NCBI GenBank assembly: GCA_003586115.2
Contig: QVOM02000092.1
Span: 708,591 to 772,590 of the forward strand
Direction of reading: 5' to 3'
Source of the DNA: Salvator merianae
Lineage: Eukaryota > Chordata > Lepidosauria > Squamata > Teiidae
Length of the DNA: 64,000 nt
Under the pieces are notes generated by a model. It saw only the letters and a program-made list of their open reading frames with translations. It did not search any database and had not been told where the DNA came from. Position 1 is the stretch's first letter, and each line of letters begins with the position of its first letter. Of this stretch, positions 34,441-46,254 are shown one piece after another. The position numbers and the translations under genes are program-made.

Positions 34441-34582
34441 GGGCCTTTCTGCACTTTCTACCTTAGAATGGGATTATTATAGTCCAGCTGCTCCTGGCAC
34501 AGCTGTGAAGCACTCCACAGCTATACCAGGAGCAGCTGGACTATAATAATCCCATTCTAAGGTAGAAAGTGCAGAAAGACCC
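34441..34582. mobile_element. 142-bp near-perfect palindromic MITE, TSD AAA
   Basis: The whole element is one palindrome with two 71-bp arms, no real spacer and only five mispaired positions. Ends are GGGCCTTTCTGCACTTTC and its inverse; AAA flanks both sides. The arm includes ccttagaatgggattattat and ccagctgctcctgg, words scattered through the larger copies. If transcribed from the minus strand, all five mispairs would be G-U wobbles, giving an almost uninterrupted hairpin. Confidence 0.9.
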
Positions 34583-34585
34583 AAA

Positions 34586-36935
34586 GTGTCATTTCCAGGG
34601 GAAGAGTCAAGAGAAGCTCAACTTAGCATCAAGCCTGTATACCAGTTCCAGCGGAATGGCCAGCATTTATTAAACATCTCATAACTCTACATAGTGCTCA
34701 TCTATGACTATGGCATGGAAAAGCCACAAAATGAGGGTGGCCTCACTGTCATTTCTAGAAGTAGATCTCTTAATGATGACTATGGAAATTTCACAATGAA
34801 AGTTGATACTTCTACATTTATAAATCACCTTTCTAGTTCCATTTGAGCACTATCATAGTTAATTGAGGAAAAACCTTTATTCTATTCAGAATATCATCTT
34901 TTGTTATTTCTCCACTTCTAGTTCACTTGGTTACCCTTATACCTTTATTCTCCATTGGAGGGAGAGACACCTCCACAATTTAATAGCTTTTGTCTCTGTC
35001 TTGAGATTTAAAGTTGCTGGAGTTTCATTCCCATATTGTAGAATAATCTCTCTAGTACACATTTATGCACAATAGTTAGCAAAGAATATTCATATCAAAG
35101 GTTGCTTTTTTTAAAAAAAAAGGTTCTTATTTGCTCTCATTCGAATAAAACTATAACACTGCCAGGCATTCAGAGATAAATAGTCAATGCTTCCCTGAAT
35201 GTTCAATAGCAGCTATATCTAAAATCATGAAATATCATTTGAAGTCATTTGAAGACATAGACCATCAGGGAACTGGTGAAATAGAAAATGAATGTAATTA
35301 TTGGCTGTTCACATTTGAAAATCTCTCTTTTTTTTCTTGTGCTATACAATGTAGTATCTTTATATCAATACTGCAGAAAATGTTAAAATAGCACACGCTT
35401 TTAATGATTCTTTTACCAGCTTTTAGAAATTTGTTATCTTCTGTCATTTGCAAACAGATTTCACATTTGAAAACCGATTTCATTATCCAGAAAAGCTGAA
35501 AGTAAAAGAATAACATTGCAGTAGCATGACTGCTTCTCTCATAAGTCTCAACAAGTCCCTTGGGAGTTATTCACAGGTCAGCATGGATAAGGAAGCAGTC
35601 TGTCATTTAAAAACAAAGGAAATAACAATGGAAAAATAAGTCTCTTGTACCTATGGTATATCTGTTAAGAGCTGTTCTCCCTTAATCTGCAGAATCCAAC
35701 CATTAGGCCACCAGTGTAAAAACAAAGACAATGCTGTAGTTTCCTGTCATTAGTTTATTCAGAGTTAAAACAAAGCTAGCTGTTAGTAAACCACACAGAA
35801 ACAGAGCAACAGTCCAACTTTCCAGTCCCTCCCTGCAAGAGCCATCTCTCCTTCCGCACTACACTCCAAAGACACTTCCCTCCATCTTCACATCGCCTCG
35901 GGCTCCTCAGATGTAAAACTTCTCAGATCTTTCTTGCTTTAAAAAAAAAATAATAAAACGTCTGTTATCAAGGATTTTTCACTATGATATACATTACGAA
36001 CATAATCTTACCATTAATGAAAAAGAAATCCAAAAGATCCCTTAGTAAGCAAATGAGAGACTCACAGCAGATACAAATAGATTGTTTTTATGGAACAGAG
36101 TTTTCTGCAATGAGGAAAAATCTGGAAATAATAGAGAAAGTCATATTCCATTTAGTAATTAAAAGTATATAATCTCAGTTCTATTTTTGGATTTCAAAAT
36201 TATCCATAAGGAATTTGTTAATCATTCTTTTTTTGATCACAGCTCTGTCATCCTATTTATAAAACTGCATTTCACAAATTTCTTAAAAGTTGAATGGTTC
36301 GTGAATTGTCTTCTTTCTGGGAAAAGCAATATGCTCTCCCCCTTTCTTCCACCTAATTTTTGCCATTTTATTGCTTTCTTCATGTCTATATTTGTTATCT
36401 CATTACTTCTTAAGACTTCATATGTATAACATGATTTATCAATACCCCTATTAGATCTACAGAAAAAGTACAGGCAAATTGTTCAGCTGTGTCCTGATTC
36501 ACATTGGGGGTGTCAGCACTGTTAGACAGAAAGAGGGACTATAGATTTATATCATACCAGTATGATACTATTTTTTTTCAATCTTTTGCCTAACAAATCC
36601 TTATCGTGAATTTTAGTCCTATCACATATTGAGCTGACATTTTCAATGCCTTTTTTTGCTATGACACATGTCATTTGTAGGTGATTACAATCAATCTAAA
36701 GTCAATCAGCATATGTATGAAAAGTGAAAGCTGTTCTTGTTTTCTATTTTTAAGTATCAATGAACATCAGATCCTTTCTACTGCTTTGTAACTGCCCTTT
36801 CAACCTGTTTTGGAGACAATTGGATTCTTCACAATTTTTTTAGGATTTCCTCTGAATGATTTGGCATTTTTAACAAATGTTACAAGCATAGAACAAAAAC
36901 TGTTCATGGACCACTACCTTTTTGTGCTGGAGGGG
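34586..36935. other. unannotated AT-rich stretch
   Basis: No repeat ends or genes recognised. Short palindrome atcataccagtatgat at 36553. Several small plus-strand frames (for example 35984-36172 and 36187-36429) have no domain. Confidence 0.4.
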
Positions 36936-36939
36936 GTTG

Positions 36940-38290
36940 CATAGTTCAGTGAAGCTGGGCAGGGTCATTCAAGCTGGACAGTCATAGTGGAGATTTCAAA
37001 CCAAATGTGATCTACTGAAGAAGGAAATGGAAAACTACTCAAATATCCTTGCCAAGAAAACCCCATGGGCAATATCAAAAACCTAAAAGATATGACACCA
37101 GATAAGCCCCTCAGGTCGGAAGGTGTCCGCTATATTACTGGAGAAATTGGAGGGCAACTACAAATAGCTCCAGGAAAAGAGAACTGACTGGGTCAATGCT
37201 GAAAGGATGCTCAGCTGTGGATGTGTCCAGTTATGAAAGGAAAGTCTGATGCTATAAAGAACAATATTGCATAGGAATCCAGAATGAATGATATATGAAC
37301 CAATGTAAATTGGATGTGATCAAACATAAGAGGGTAAGACTAAACATTGTCATCTTGGGAGTCAGTGAACTAATAGACTGGAATGGGCAAATTTAATTCA
37401 GATGACCATTATATCTACTTCTGCAAGCAAGAATCCCTTAGAAGAAATGGAGTAGCCCTCATAGTCAATAAAAGGGTGAGAAAAGCAGTACTGGGGGCCT
37501 TTTTGCACCTACCAGCTGGAATGGTTGTATCCACTTGTTAGTCATGCATGTCCTCGTTGCTCCATCACTGCAACCACCACAGAGTGGGATAACCCTCCCT
37601 GGAGCTGCTAAAAAGCAATCCAGAAGCAGCTGGATTGCTCTTGAGAGGTGATTTCGCACCTTTTTCCAGTGAGTGGCAGTGATTGCATAATTGTGGCTAT
37701 GCAGTTGCATGCAGCTGCTGGATCATCATAGCAATGTCAGGCTTCACACTGGATGTTGCTTCAGATGTTGCCTTAGCAATCTGAGGAGCCCAAAGCTGGC
37801 CTTTCATACTACAAGCACTACTGGCCAGGTATAAGTCTAGTTTAGCACTTGTAGTGCGAATGGACACCACCACACTGGATCTTTATTGGCCTTGTAAGTT
37901 ATTATTATGCCATACCAGGCCAGCAAGTACAAACAGCCCCTAGGTTACAATTTTTAAACTGACATGACTTCCTATTAAAATCCAGGGCAAAGTTATACTT
38001 TTCCTAGTAGTAACATTATGGCTGTGAGAGTTGGACTGTAAGGAAAGCTGAGCATTGAAGAATCAACAATTTCCAACTATGGTATCAGAGAAGTCTTTTA
38101 AGAATCTCTTAGACGGCTAGAAATTAAAATCAGTCAGTGCTACTGTTCATTAGAAGGACTAATACTGAAGCTGAAGCTCAAATATTTTGGCCAAATAATG
38201 AGAATATAGGACCTGCTGGAAAAGATCCTGATTCTGGGAAAGCTTGAAGGCAAAAGAAGATGGAAATGCAGAGGATGAGATGTCTGACCT
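36940..38290 (+). mobile_element. Bov-B (RTE) LINE remnant, internally deleted, split by a MITE
   Basis: A 5' segment (36940-37320, with ctactgaagaaggaaatggaaaac) and an endonuclease portion (to 37494, with atgaccattatatctact and agaagaaatggagtagccc) are in Bov-B order. The sequence resumes at 37944, directly after a MITE, with ttacaatttttaaactgacatg. It then jumps to the ORF 3' end: gagagttggactgtaaggaaagc, aggactaatactgaagctg, and a final agatggaaatgcagaggatgagatg. Most of the reverse transcriptase is deleted. The element is inactive. Confidence 0.85.
37495..37940. mobile_element. MITE, PIF/Harbinger-like, 446 bp, inside Bov-B
   Basis: The left end GGGCCTTTTTGCAC and right end GTACAAACAGCCCC are flanked by TGG and TAG, a one-base-decayed 3-bp duplication. 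Bov-B sequence runs up to one side and resumes at the other, which fixes both borders independently of the terminal repeats. The interior carries gctggattgctcttgag and cagcagctgg-type inverted words. Confidence 0.8.
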
Positions 38291-40390
38291 TCAGATGTTT
38301 GGTTCCTAATTTCTTGTCCATAAGGAGAGTTAAATACAGATAAAGTTTCCCTCTTTCCCTACCCTGCAGTCTTCTGCATATCTATTTCTGAGATCTACAT
38401 GACTTTGGAAAACGTATAGGACATACTGTAAATGAACAAATGAATTTTCAGAAATCACTTCTTTTTACAAGGATGAAAAATAAATTAGGATTAGCCCTAC
38501 TCTGACGCATAGTCCCATGATCAGAAGTATCCTCTACTGCATTTGCGAGACCTTACACCTAGATAAATGGACACCAGATTGCAGCCTTATTCTTGGCATT
38601 CATTATTATGATTAGTAACAGAGGCAAACCTAGAGGTCACAATAATTAATTATACATAAATAGCACATACAAATGCAACACCTCTAATATCTGATCAATC
38701 ACTGGGCATAAGTCAAATAAACACAGGCAGTTGGTGACCTGTATAGCTTCTGTATTTCGAGACTAATAAGAAAACAGCAGGGAGTTTTTCCTAGTAAAAA
38801 GTAGGAGGTTTTGTTCAGCGAAGTTTAAATCTCCACCTGTACCAGCAGATTGCCACCTGTCCTGTCTTTTAGGACATCACAGGCTCTCACCACCAACAAT
38901 TTAAAGCAGTTTGGTCTATAACTTCTTTCTTCCTCATAATCGATTCTGATTTATTCTCCTATTTCTTGTTCCTCATCCACCGTTGCCCCATCTTTTCTTT
39001 GTTTCTTGCCTAGGGTAGCATCAAAGTCTTTTAGTATGATGGACTGTTTGATCTTTTCTGTAGTGTTTCTGTCTTGATGTAGTATAATATTGTGCGTGTG
39101 CCTCAAGATAATATGTGGGGAAAAGAACACGGCGGGGGGAGAAAAAATAGAAAAATCATTGTATGTGAAAAGGATTTTATTTTGCTGTACGAGTTTTAAG
39201 CAACTCTAAAGAGCTTTTGGCAGCATAAGGAAACATTGAAAAGCGTGCTGCTGCTTAGAAACCATTCTTCTAATATAATGTATTTGTTGGCTGTTTCTCT
39301 TCCCTTGTTCTTTACTGGAGAATGAAAACAGAATCCCTGCTTCTCACCAGTTCTTCAACTGCACAGAACTGCTTGTTCTGCACAGGCTGAGATGATGCTG
39401 GTTTAACAAGGGATTAGTTCTGATTGGATGGTTCTGATGGTTCTTTGTTTTTGACCTCACTGAATAATGTTAAAACTGTACATAAACGATTATTCACTTC
39501 AGCAAAACTAAGGACTTAGACATTTCTTCAGGCTTGAAAAGTCGCTGGTGCAAAGATTTGGCTATTTATAGGTGCTGCCTTGATCATGACTTCTTTATTA
39601 GCTTTGCTTAGGGTTTGCACCTAAACAGGGAATTACATGAGCAGGTGGCACAGAGCTAGCCAGACCCATTCCATCAACACCAACTCTGCCCATTCCATCT
39701 TTGGAGTGAAAAGGTTTAAAGGAGACTAGTAAAGGCACAGTACTGAGAAGCCTGTAGTATCAGGATATCCTGTGGGGAACAGGCCTGTGTACATGTTAAC
39801 TGGAAATTTGATAAACAGGAATTCCCTGATGATGCAAGAATGCCTTGTGGGGGGCTATCAGGCAAGGTCCTCATGATGGGCTGGCTGAGATTGTAAGACA
39901 CTAAAGTCAGGTGAGGTGAAACCTTGGGTGGAATGTGGGGGAAGGGAAAAGAAGGTTGACAGACAAAGAGAGAGAGAGAAGACAGTCAGTCAAGTTTATT
40001 GATTAGTCATGTAATATCAAAAGCACTAAAATGTACACAGATACAAGTACAATGAAAAATAGCATAAAACCAGAAACAGGTTAATACAATGATTAGCTGC
40101 CCCATCGCCAGTGCATAAAACCGCATTCTGTTCTGTATATATTTTTCTAAGGCATGCAGCCCTAGGAGAAAAGACTATGAAGATACAATGGGAAAAAAAC
40201 CTAAAATGGAGACCCAGGAGTAAATGGTTGAGTTGAAGAAAAATTTAAAAGGTCAGTGGCAGTTTCAATGACAGACAGATGATGCAGGAATGACAACAGG
40301 AAACTGGATGAGGAAGACAGCAAAGGTTTGAATGGGTGTGTGAAGGAAACATCTGAGAGGAAAATACAGAGGTTTATTTCAGTCTGACAG
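38291..40390. other. unannotated stretch with a (GA)n tract
   Basis: A GA microsatellite lies at 39966-39980, followed by gtcaagtttattgattagtcatg, which could be an old LINE or LTR 3' tail but was not placed. No gene recognised. Confidence 0.35.
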
Positions 40391-40393
40391 AAA

Positions 40394-41018
40394 GGGCCTT
40401 TTCACATTTTCCTCGTTAGAATGGGATAATTATCCCACTCTAACCTGGCCAGAAACTGCACCAGCTACTGGATGCTTCCCAGCCACTGCCATAGCAAGGA
40501 TTGGGTGTAGGCCCAGTCGGGCCCAGTTGCCAGATTGCCCAATTATGCGGGCATGATTGGGCAATTGCACCGGCCTGGATGCTTCACCAACAGGTAGGTG
40601 CAAATGCACCTTACCAGGGAATAACTATCACTCCTGGTAAGATTGTGAAGCACTAAATAGAATATGCTGTCATAATGCCATGACAAATATGATTAGTTAG
40701 AAGAATCATTGGAGGTCATCCAAAACAACTTGTTTTTTGCAAGAAAGATTTACCTAAAGAATCCCTGACAAATGACTCTCCAGCCTTGCCTCAATACTTC
40801 CTAAAATTTCTAAATTCCATCAGATTCATAAACGTATACCTGGAGATGCCTGTCCTACAATTTCCACTCTTTGTTGTCTATGTATGGACACTTTGTGAAA
40901 CTGTTGCAATCAGGAGCAGTTGTAGCCCGCTCCCAGCTGCTCAGGCCTCCACAAGGTACAGATGCACTTGACTAGCAAGCATCCTTGATGCTTGCTAGTA
41001 GCAATTGCAAACAGGCCC
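40394..41018. mobile_element. MITE, PIF/Harbinger-like, about 625 bp including an insert
   Basis: The ends are GGGCCTTTTCACAT and TTGCAAACAGGCCC, flanked by AAA and AAT. The left part has cgttagaatgggataattatcccactctaac, itself a short palindrome. The right part has the ggcctccacaagg...cttgactagcaagcatcc stem of the group. A different repeat (40660-40905) interrupts the interior; without it the element is about 380 bp. Confidence 0.75.
40660..40905 (-). repeat. 246-bp repeat, copy A (CR1-3'-end-like)
   Basis: Highly similar over its whole length to 47634-47880, with the same left and right limits. On the minus strand the order ggctggagagtcatttgtcagg, then ggatgacctccaatgattcttc, recalls the CR1 3' untranslated region (ggctggatggccatctgtc...tggatggcc...). 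It may be an old CR1-derived non-autonomous family. It sits inside a MITE. Confidence 0.75.
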
Positions 41019-41046
41019 AATCTGACTGAGAATAGTGGGTTTGAAG

Positions 41047-41160
41047 CAGGGCTGCCAACTATGGCTAAAAATCAGCCAAATATCAGTGGCCTTTTTTTTT
41101 TTTTTTTTGGCTTTTTGTATGGTTAGAATAATTAGTTTGGCTGATTATCTGGCAGCCCTG
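41047..41160. mobile_element. hAT MITE, 114 bp, TSD GTTTGAAG
   Basis: The ends CAGGGCTGCCA and TGGCAGCCCTG are flanked by perfect 8-bp repeats GTTTGAAG (41039-41046, 41161-41168). The interior contains a T-run and inverted aatcagcc/ggctgatt words. Size, ends and duplication length are those of a hAT-derived MITE. Confidence 0.9.
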
Positions 41161-41168
41161 GTTTGAAG

Positions 41169-42110
41169 GGATAAATGCTTCCAATTTTCAGCAGAAGTCC
41201 ATAAAGAAAGAAAGCCAGGATCTGACTTTGTCTTTTCTGAAACTGGCTGCAAAAAGGAAAAGAACAATCTGCCTAACGCTCTAGTAGAAGGAGGAATTGT
41301 TATATGTATAGCCCTTGTTGTGTTAAAACTGAATTAGATTAAGGACTTTAGATAGAGAAATATGGATGAGAGAGTGTGAGAATGGGAATAACAGAGAATA
41401 CGAAGGATAATGTTGCAAAGTTTATGTTTGTACCAATACAAATGCTAATTTTTTTGTATCTTAGGACTGCTTGTGTCATCTATTGGGGGAAAGTCTGACT
41501 GCATATAAATGAACTCATGACAATCCTACTATTTCTTGATCACATATGAAACCTGAACAGGGAAGTGCATTTTTGTTTAGTAAAAGTGTATACACTGTAC
41601 TAGGAAGTTGGACCATTCCTTAGGCAGATGGAACATTTGCTCTTGGAGATGGCCTTGAAGATAACATGCAGCGTCTGGGAAAGTCAATCAGCAGGGATGG
41701 AACAGCTGCAGAACAACAAAGCAGGAGGAGAGCAATGTCACCATAGTAAGCATGTTGGGTAGAACATGTTTAGAGCCAACTGAAAAAGGCAACACAGCAT
41801 ATGCAGATAAGGCACCAAAATAGAACTTTTTCCCACTCACCTGCACTCAAGGTATTGTTGCAGTATCTTTCTATTTTCCATTTTGCAAGCAACTGCACTT
41901 ACACATAAGAATTGTTGCACCATTGGCCCATCAGATTGAGCACTGCGTCTTCAGTCAGCTGCTAACTATATTTATGAGCCATTTATACCTGCTCACTCTT
42001 AAGAAACTCTGAACTTCTTAGATTAATTTCAGTGATTGTTTTAACAGCATGAAAGAAAAAAATGAGAATTGAAGAAAATGTAATGAAAAATGGGTTGATC
42101 GGCAAAGGCA
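41169..42110. other. unannotated stretch
   Basis: AT-rich, no recognised repeat or gene. Confidence 0.4.
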
Positions 42111-42114
42111 GCTG

Positions 42115-42222
42115 ATGAATGACCATTTGCTAGAGAGCTCTGGGTTTAAATCTCCACCAGGCAACAAAAGCTCCATGGGTGACCTGAGACCAGTACTGCC
42201 TCTCAGCCTCACATACCTCTTG
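42115..42222 (+). repeat. MIR-like tRNA-derived SINE, partial
   Basis: A B-box-like gggtttaaatctcc (42149-42162) is followed by ctccatgggtgacctgagaccagtactgcctctcagcctcac. This order is typical of squamate MIR/CORE-type SINEs (box B, then tgggtgaccttgggccag, then ctctcagcctaacc). A-box region decayed; 3' tail missing. Confidence 0.6.
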
Positions 42223-42223
42223 G

Positions 42224-42305
42224 CAGGGATGCTCAACTGGTGGTGCTCCAGATGTTCCTGAAATACAACTCATGCAAAATGGAGGCTAAGGTATCTGGGC
42301 TCCTC
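42224..42305. mobile_element. partial hAT-type MITE (ctccagatgtt type)
   Basis: CAGGGATGCTCAACTGGTGG, then ctccagatgttcctgaaatacaactc. This is the left arm of the palindromic family also seen in decayed form at 8943-9060. The right arm is absent. Confidence 0.5.
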
Positions 42306-42489
42306 TCAAGTTGTTTCCAAGTGCAGGTGCTAGGCAGTCTTTTAATTTGTTTCACAGTGTTTCTTGGTACAAAGGTTTATTAAGCATATGCATGTATGCT
42401 CAGACTCACAAACACAGAAATGAAGGCAGGAAATATATATAGGAAGATAAGCAAAGTGGAATGCATAATAAGCACAAATTACATAGTTT

Positions 42490-42680
42490 TAGGGATGTGC
42501 ACTTTTTTTCCTTTTCCTTTTCCTTTTTCATTTCTTTCTTTTTCTTTTTCTTTTTTTTGCAGTTCAGTTTATATCGAACCAAACCAAACCACGTCTGTGC
42601 ACAGAGCAGTTTATAATAAACCTTGAACTGCTAACCTGGTTCTATGAACTGGTCCAGTGGTTCATGAACTGATTTTTCAA
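42490..42680. mobile_element. partial hAT-type MITE, TAGGGATGTGCAC end
   Basis: It starts with the same 13-bp end as the 718-bp element at 19230. A CT-rich run (42502-42560), atcgaaccaaaccaaaccac and a ggttctatgaactggt foldback follow. It is related to 3175-3479 by its aacc/ggtt words. No right end found. Confidence 0.55.
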
Positions 42681-43019
42681 ATCCTCCCCATGACTGTATC
42701 CACAGCATCCTTTACTGACCTCCCAGATCATTTACATGTCCCCCTTACCTTTTTGTTCCTGTGTTCCAGGCTGTCTAGTAGATGGAAGACTCTTATTATA
42801 AACAGTCCTTGTTGTCAAGATTCACCTGCACTGAATATCCATACCTGATTTTTCTGGCTTTGAAATATTACAATTTGTCAAGCAATGTAGAGCAACTTAC
42901 CTGTTCATTTAATTTAATACTACAAGTACATGGAGAGTCATAAGCCTTACAGTTGTGTATGTTATGTATTATTCTTTAATTTTTTAAGTCCTAAGTAAAT
43001 TGGGTCCTAAGTATCTGTC
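42681..43019. other. unannotated stretch
   Basis: No recognised features. Confidence 0.4.
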
Positions 43020-43292
43020 AGTGTGCACCCAGCTCAACTGTGCATTGAAGATGGCTTAGGGGATTCTGATTCTATAGGCAACTCTGCTAGTTCAGGAAGT
43101 AGAGACAGGGAATGGACTGAGATTTTGAGGAAATGTTCACCCTGGTCTTTGACGAAGGAAATAGTTTCCCCTCCCCACTTTCAGGCCCTGTCATTGCTTT
43201 TAGCGTGTTTACATTTTATTTCTTATTGTTGTAACCCACCTGGGTACAGGAGAGGATAAAAATGCAAATTAATTAAATAAATAAATAAATGT
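43020..43292 (+). repeat. LINE 3' end (L2/CR1-like) with (AATA)n tail
   Basis: 43200-43292 (ttattgttgtaacccacctgggtacaggagaggataaaaatgc, then AAAT/AATA repeats) is the standard 3' tail of squamate L2-like LINEs. The upstream 180 bp is probably the preceding 3' untranslated region but is too decayed to align by eye. Confidence 0.55.
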
Positions 43293-44149
43293 TTACTTTT
43301 GAATAGATTGTTGGGAGTAGACTAGATGAATTTCCATTCTATTTGAATTGCATGATCTCATCAGCTTTGTCAACATTTAAATGTCACATGCAATGTTCAC
43401 TCTGCAGTTCTTGTGTGTTTAGCATATAGTTGCACACAGTGGTATGCAGCTTGGTACAACTTTGTAAACATATATGGACTGCATTCATACACAGCTACTT
43501 GCTATGAACAAAGTCAATTAGAGGTGCAGTTTGAACACTGGGAAAACTTGTTACAATGCCACAAATCCTTTCGTGGAAAACAGTGAATTTTTACTGAATT
43601 GGATTGAAATTGTTCACATGTATTTTTAGCCTCCTTTTAAACAGAAATTGCCAGTAACAAAATTCTTTGTGGCTGTACTGAAAAACAAACACTAAATTCA
43701 GCACTTAAACTCTCTTGTTTGATTTACCCTTCACTTGAGAAGCTTGCAACCAAGCACAGCATTTATTAGGTTCCCCTTTGACAGGAACAACTATAACATA
43801 AAACTAGGAGTTTTCAGGTTTTATTTTATTATACTCTTACAGTTTAGGACCTGTTCCATATAAGAAGCTGTTATTTTCTACTTACTTGATAAAGGAAATG
43901 CATTTCCTTCAAGATGCATTCCTGTATTTTACATTCCTTGGCTCATAAGCTACCAGGAAGTCCTAAAGATGAAAGCATAAATTGAAGTGCTGAACAAGGT
44001 CACACAGCTATAAGGCTTACCAAATCCAAAGCACACACCTCAGATGCACTACCATGGAAATAACAAGCAGTTTTAAAATAGATCAAGCAAATAGGTTGAG
44101 ACCTATTTTCTTGGCTGTGTTTCCTTGTTTTCTTCTGTCTTGCTGTATT
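43293..44149. other. unannotated stretch
   Basis: AT-rich, nothing recognised. Confidence 0.4.
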
Positions 44150-46254
44150 TTTAAAAAAATCAAACTTTTAGAAATCTTTATTTGCATATTTAAAAAGCAC
44201 AAAGCAGGAAAAGATAGACAGAATTAGAAAATCAAACAAAATTACTAAAACAAACCACCATGAATCACCAATAGGTCATAGATAAATGGAATACCAAGTT
44301 AAGCAAAGCCAGAAATGTGAGCATTTGAATTCCACTACTCATAAAATTCTATAAAAAGGCTTCCAGATTCTTCTGAATGGATGTATTGAGTGATATTTCA
44401 ACTGAGCAGACCACTTAGAATAAGAAGCATATATCCCCAAAGTTTTGAGATCCAGTTTGGCGGCTGAGGACAACATATGTACAACTTCATTTCTGCATAA
44501 CAGAGTCTTGTCAAAAAAAATAACTAAGTTAACAAAATGCAGGATGGAAATTATGAAAAATTTCAGAATCTGCTGCATTAAAGGAGAAATCATATTTCAA
44601 TACTCTGTGACTCTTCACAATCCCACCATATGTAAAAACCTGCAGATTCTTTAACTTTCCAACACAATTTTAGCATTAGAAATTAAAATGGTAAAGCATC
44701 TTATACCATTTTTTTCTGGTTAGATTGATTGATTCCATAAACTTTACCACTGTTGTATCAATACAGAAAACTTGCAATCTCACATCCATTTAATCATTCA
44801 GTCTTGTACTTTCTCAGTTTGTTTCATATCTGTTAAGTAATTTATAAGTATATCCCATCAAATGCACTTTTTATTTCTAAATAATAGTTTCAAATTATCT
44901 TAATCATCACCATAGTTCTTGCTGAAAAGCAAAAATAATAGGAAAAGGTTGGTACCAATCTCAAGAAACACCTCATTCTAAATTTAAATCTCCACATTTT
45001 AACCATTTTTCTGTTAACTGTTACATCTACAAATGTATTAAGTAAAATGTTTCCATGGTTCACACACTGTATTTAATTCATCCTTCAAAAAATAAAAATT
45101 AAGTACACATGACAATGGGGCAATTTCTAGTCTAAATGTTTCCATTTCTTCCATATTCTTATTAGAGTCAATGGAATCATAACTTTAAGTTGTGAATAAC
45201 AAGGCATGAAAACCTCTTCTGAAGCTACAATATTCAGTAAGGAAAAATGTATCATATGGAGAGCAAATCCAATTTATGATTCAAGATAAACAACTAGCAT
45301 AATAATTAATTTTTAAATTAGGAATTGATAGTCCACCCCTTTTTTTTAACAACATGAAGAATCTTAACTTTAACTCTTGGCTTGCCATAATTGGAAATAC
45401 ATTTATTTAGCTCTGGCTGTCAAATGTTAAGTTGAGAAGTTTTAATCATAACTGGTATGTTTTGGAACAAAAAAAAAAGCTTAAACAAGAATCCATTATC
45501 ATAATAGCAACTCTACCCAATCATGACAATTTCAGTTTTGACCACTTTAGAAGATTAGAATAATTTCCATAAAGGCACACAATTATTCTTTAAAAGGTAT
45601 GAAATATTACAATTTAAATATACCAAATTATTTAACCTTTTCAGCAGAATCAAACCTGGAATTTAAAAGCAACATTGATTTCTTTTTCTTGGATACATAA
45701 TTATAACAACATAGTTTTAGCAATGTTCATTTTAAAGCCTGCAAGAATAATGAAGCATTTTATGTTCAATGGTTTTCTATCAAAAAAACTATTAATGGTT
45801 ATCTTCACTGTCTGTATTGAATAGATATCCCACATTCAAATTTAAAATTTAAGACCAGTTTACATTTTGCAAAATCTGTTTTAAAAAAGACTATACCAGA
45901 TTGTCAAAATCTTTCTCAGCATCCAAAAAAAATCATGACAGTAGGAAAGCTTTTATTATTAATATAATCCTTTACATCTGTCACAAATTTTAAATTGCTT
46001 TTATTAAATTTCCTTGTTATAAATCCAACTTGGCCTGAGTGAACCAATTTGGCAATAACAGATTTAAGTTTACTGGCTTAACATATCTTCTTCTTTAATC
46101 ATGTAGTTATGTAAGGCTATTAGCTAATGTGTGAAATTAGCACAATTGATAATTTAGACATTCTTTGACATTTCTGTTCTTTGGGATTAGAATGTAAACT
46201 GATCTGTTTAATCCAGTGGTCATGGTTGAGTTTTCCAAATTTGTCATATTAGTT
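44150..46254 (-). mobile_element. old L1 LINE ORF2 remnant, antisense
   Basis: On the minus strand, decayed ORF2 motifs appear in order. A GQVGFITRKF segment near 46040-46015 is the L1 DQSGFIPGR-type box. FLDAEKDFDNL near 45935-45900 is the RT box normally FLDAEKAFDR. FLFQNIPVMI near 45475-45445 is the C-terminal LFLFQNIPI region. Many stops and indels separate them, and the part towards 44150 is assigned only by continuity and A/T composition. No ORF1 or tail was found. This is an ancient, inactive L1. Confidence 0.7.

Noticed and set aside
42140..42175. tRNA gene
   Set aside because: Only a B-box-like word is present, followed by MIR-type SINE body; no cloverleaf could be built.
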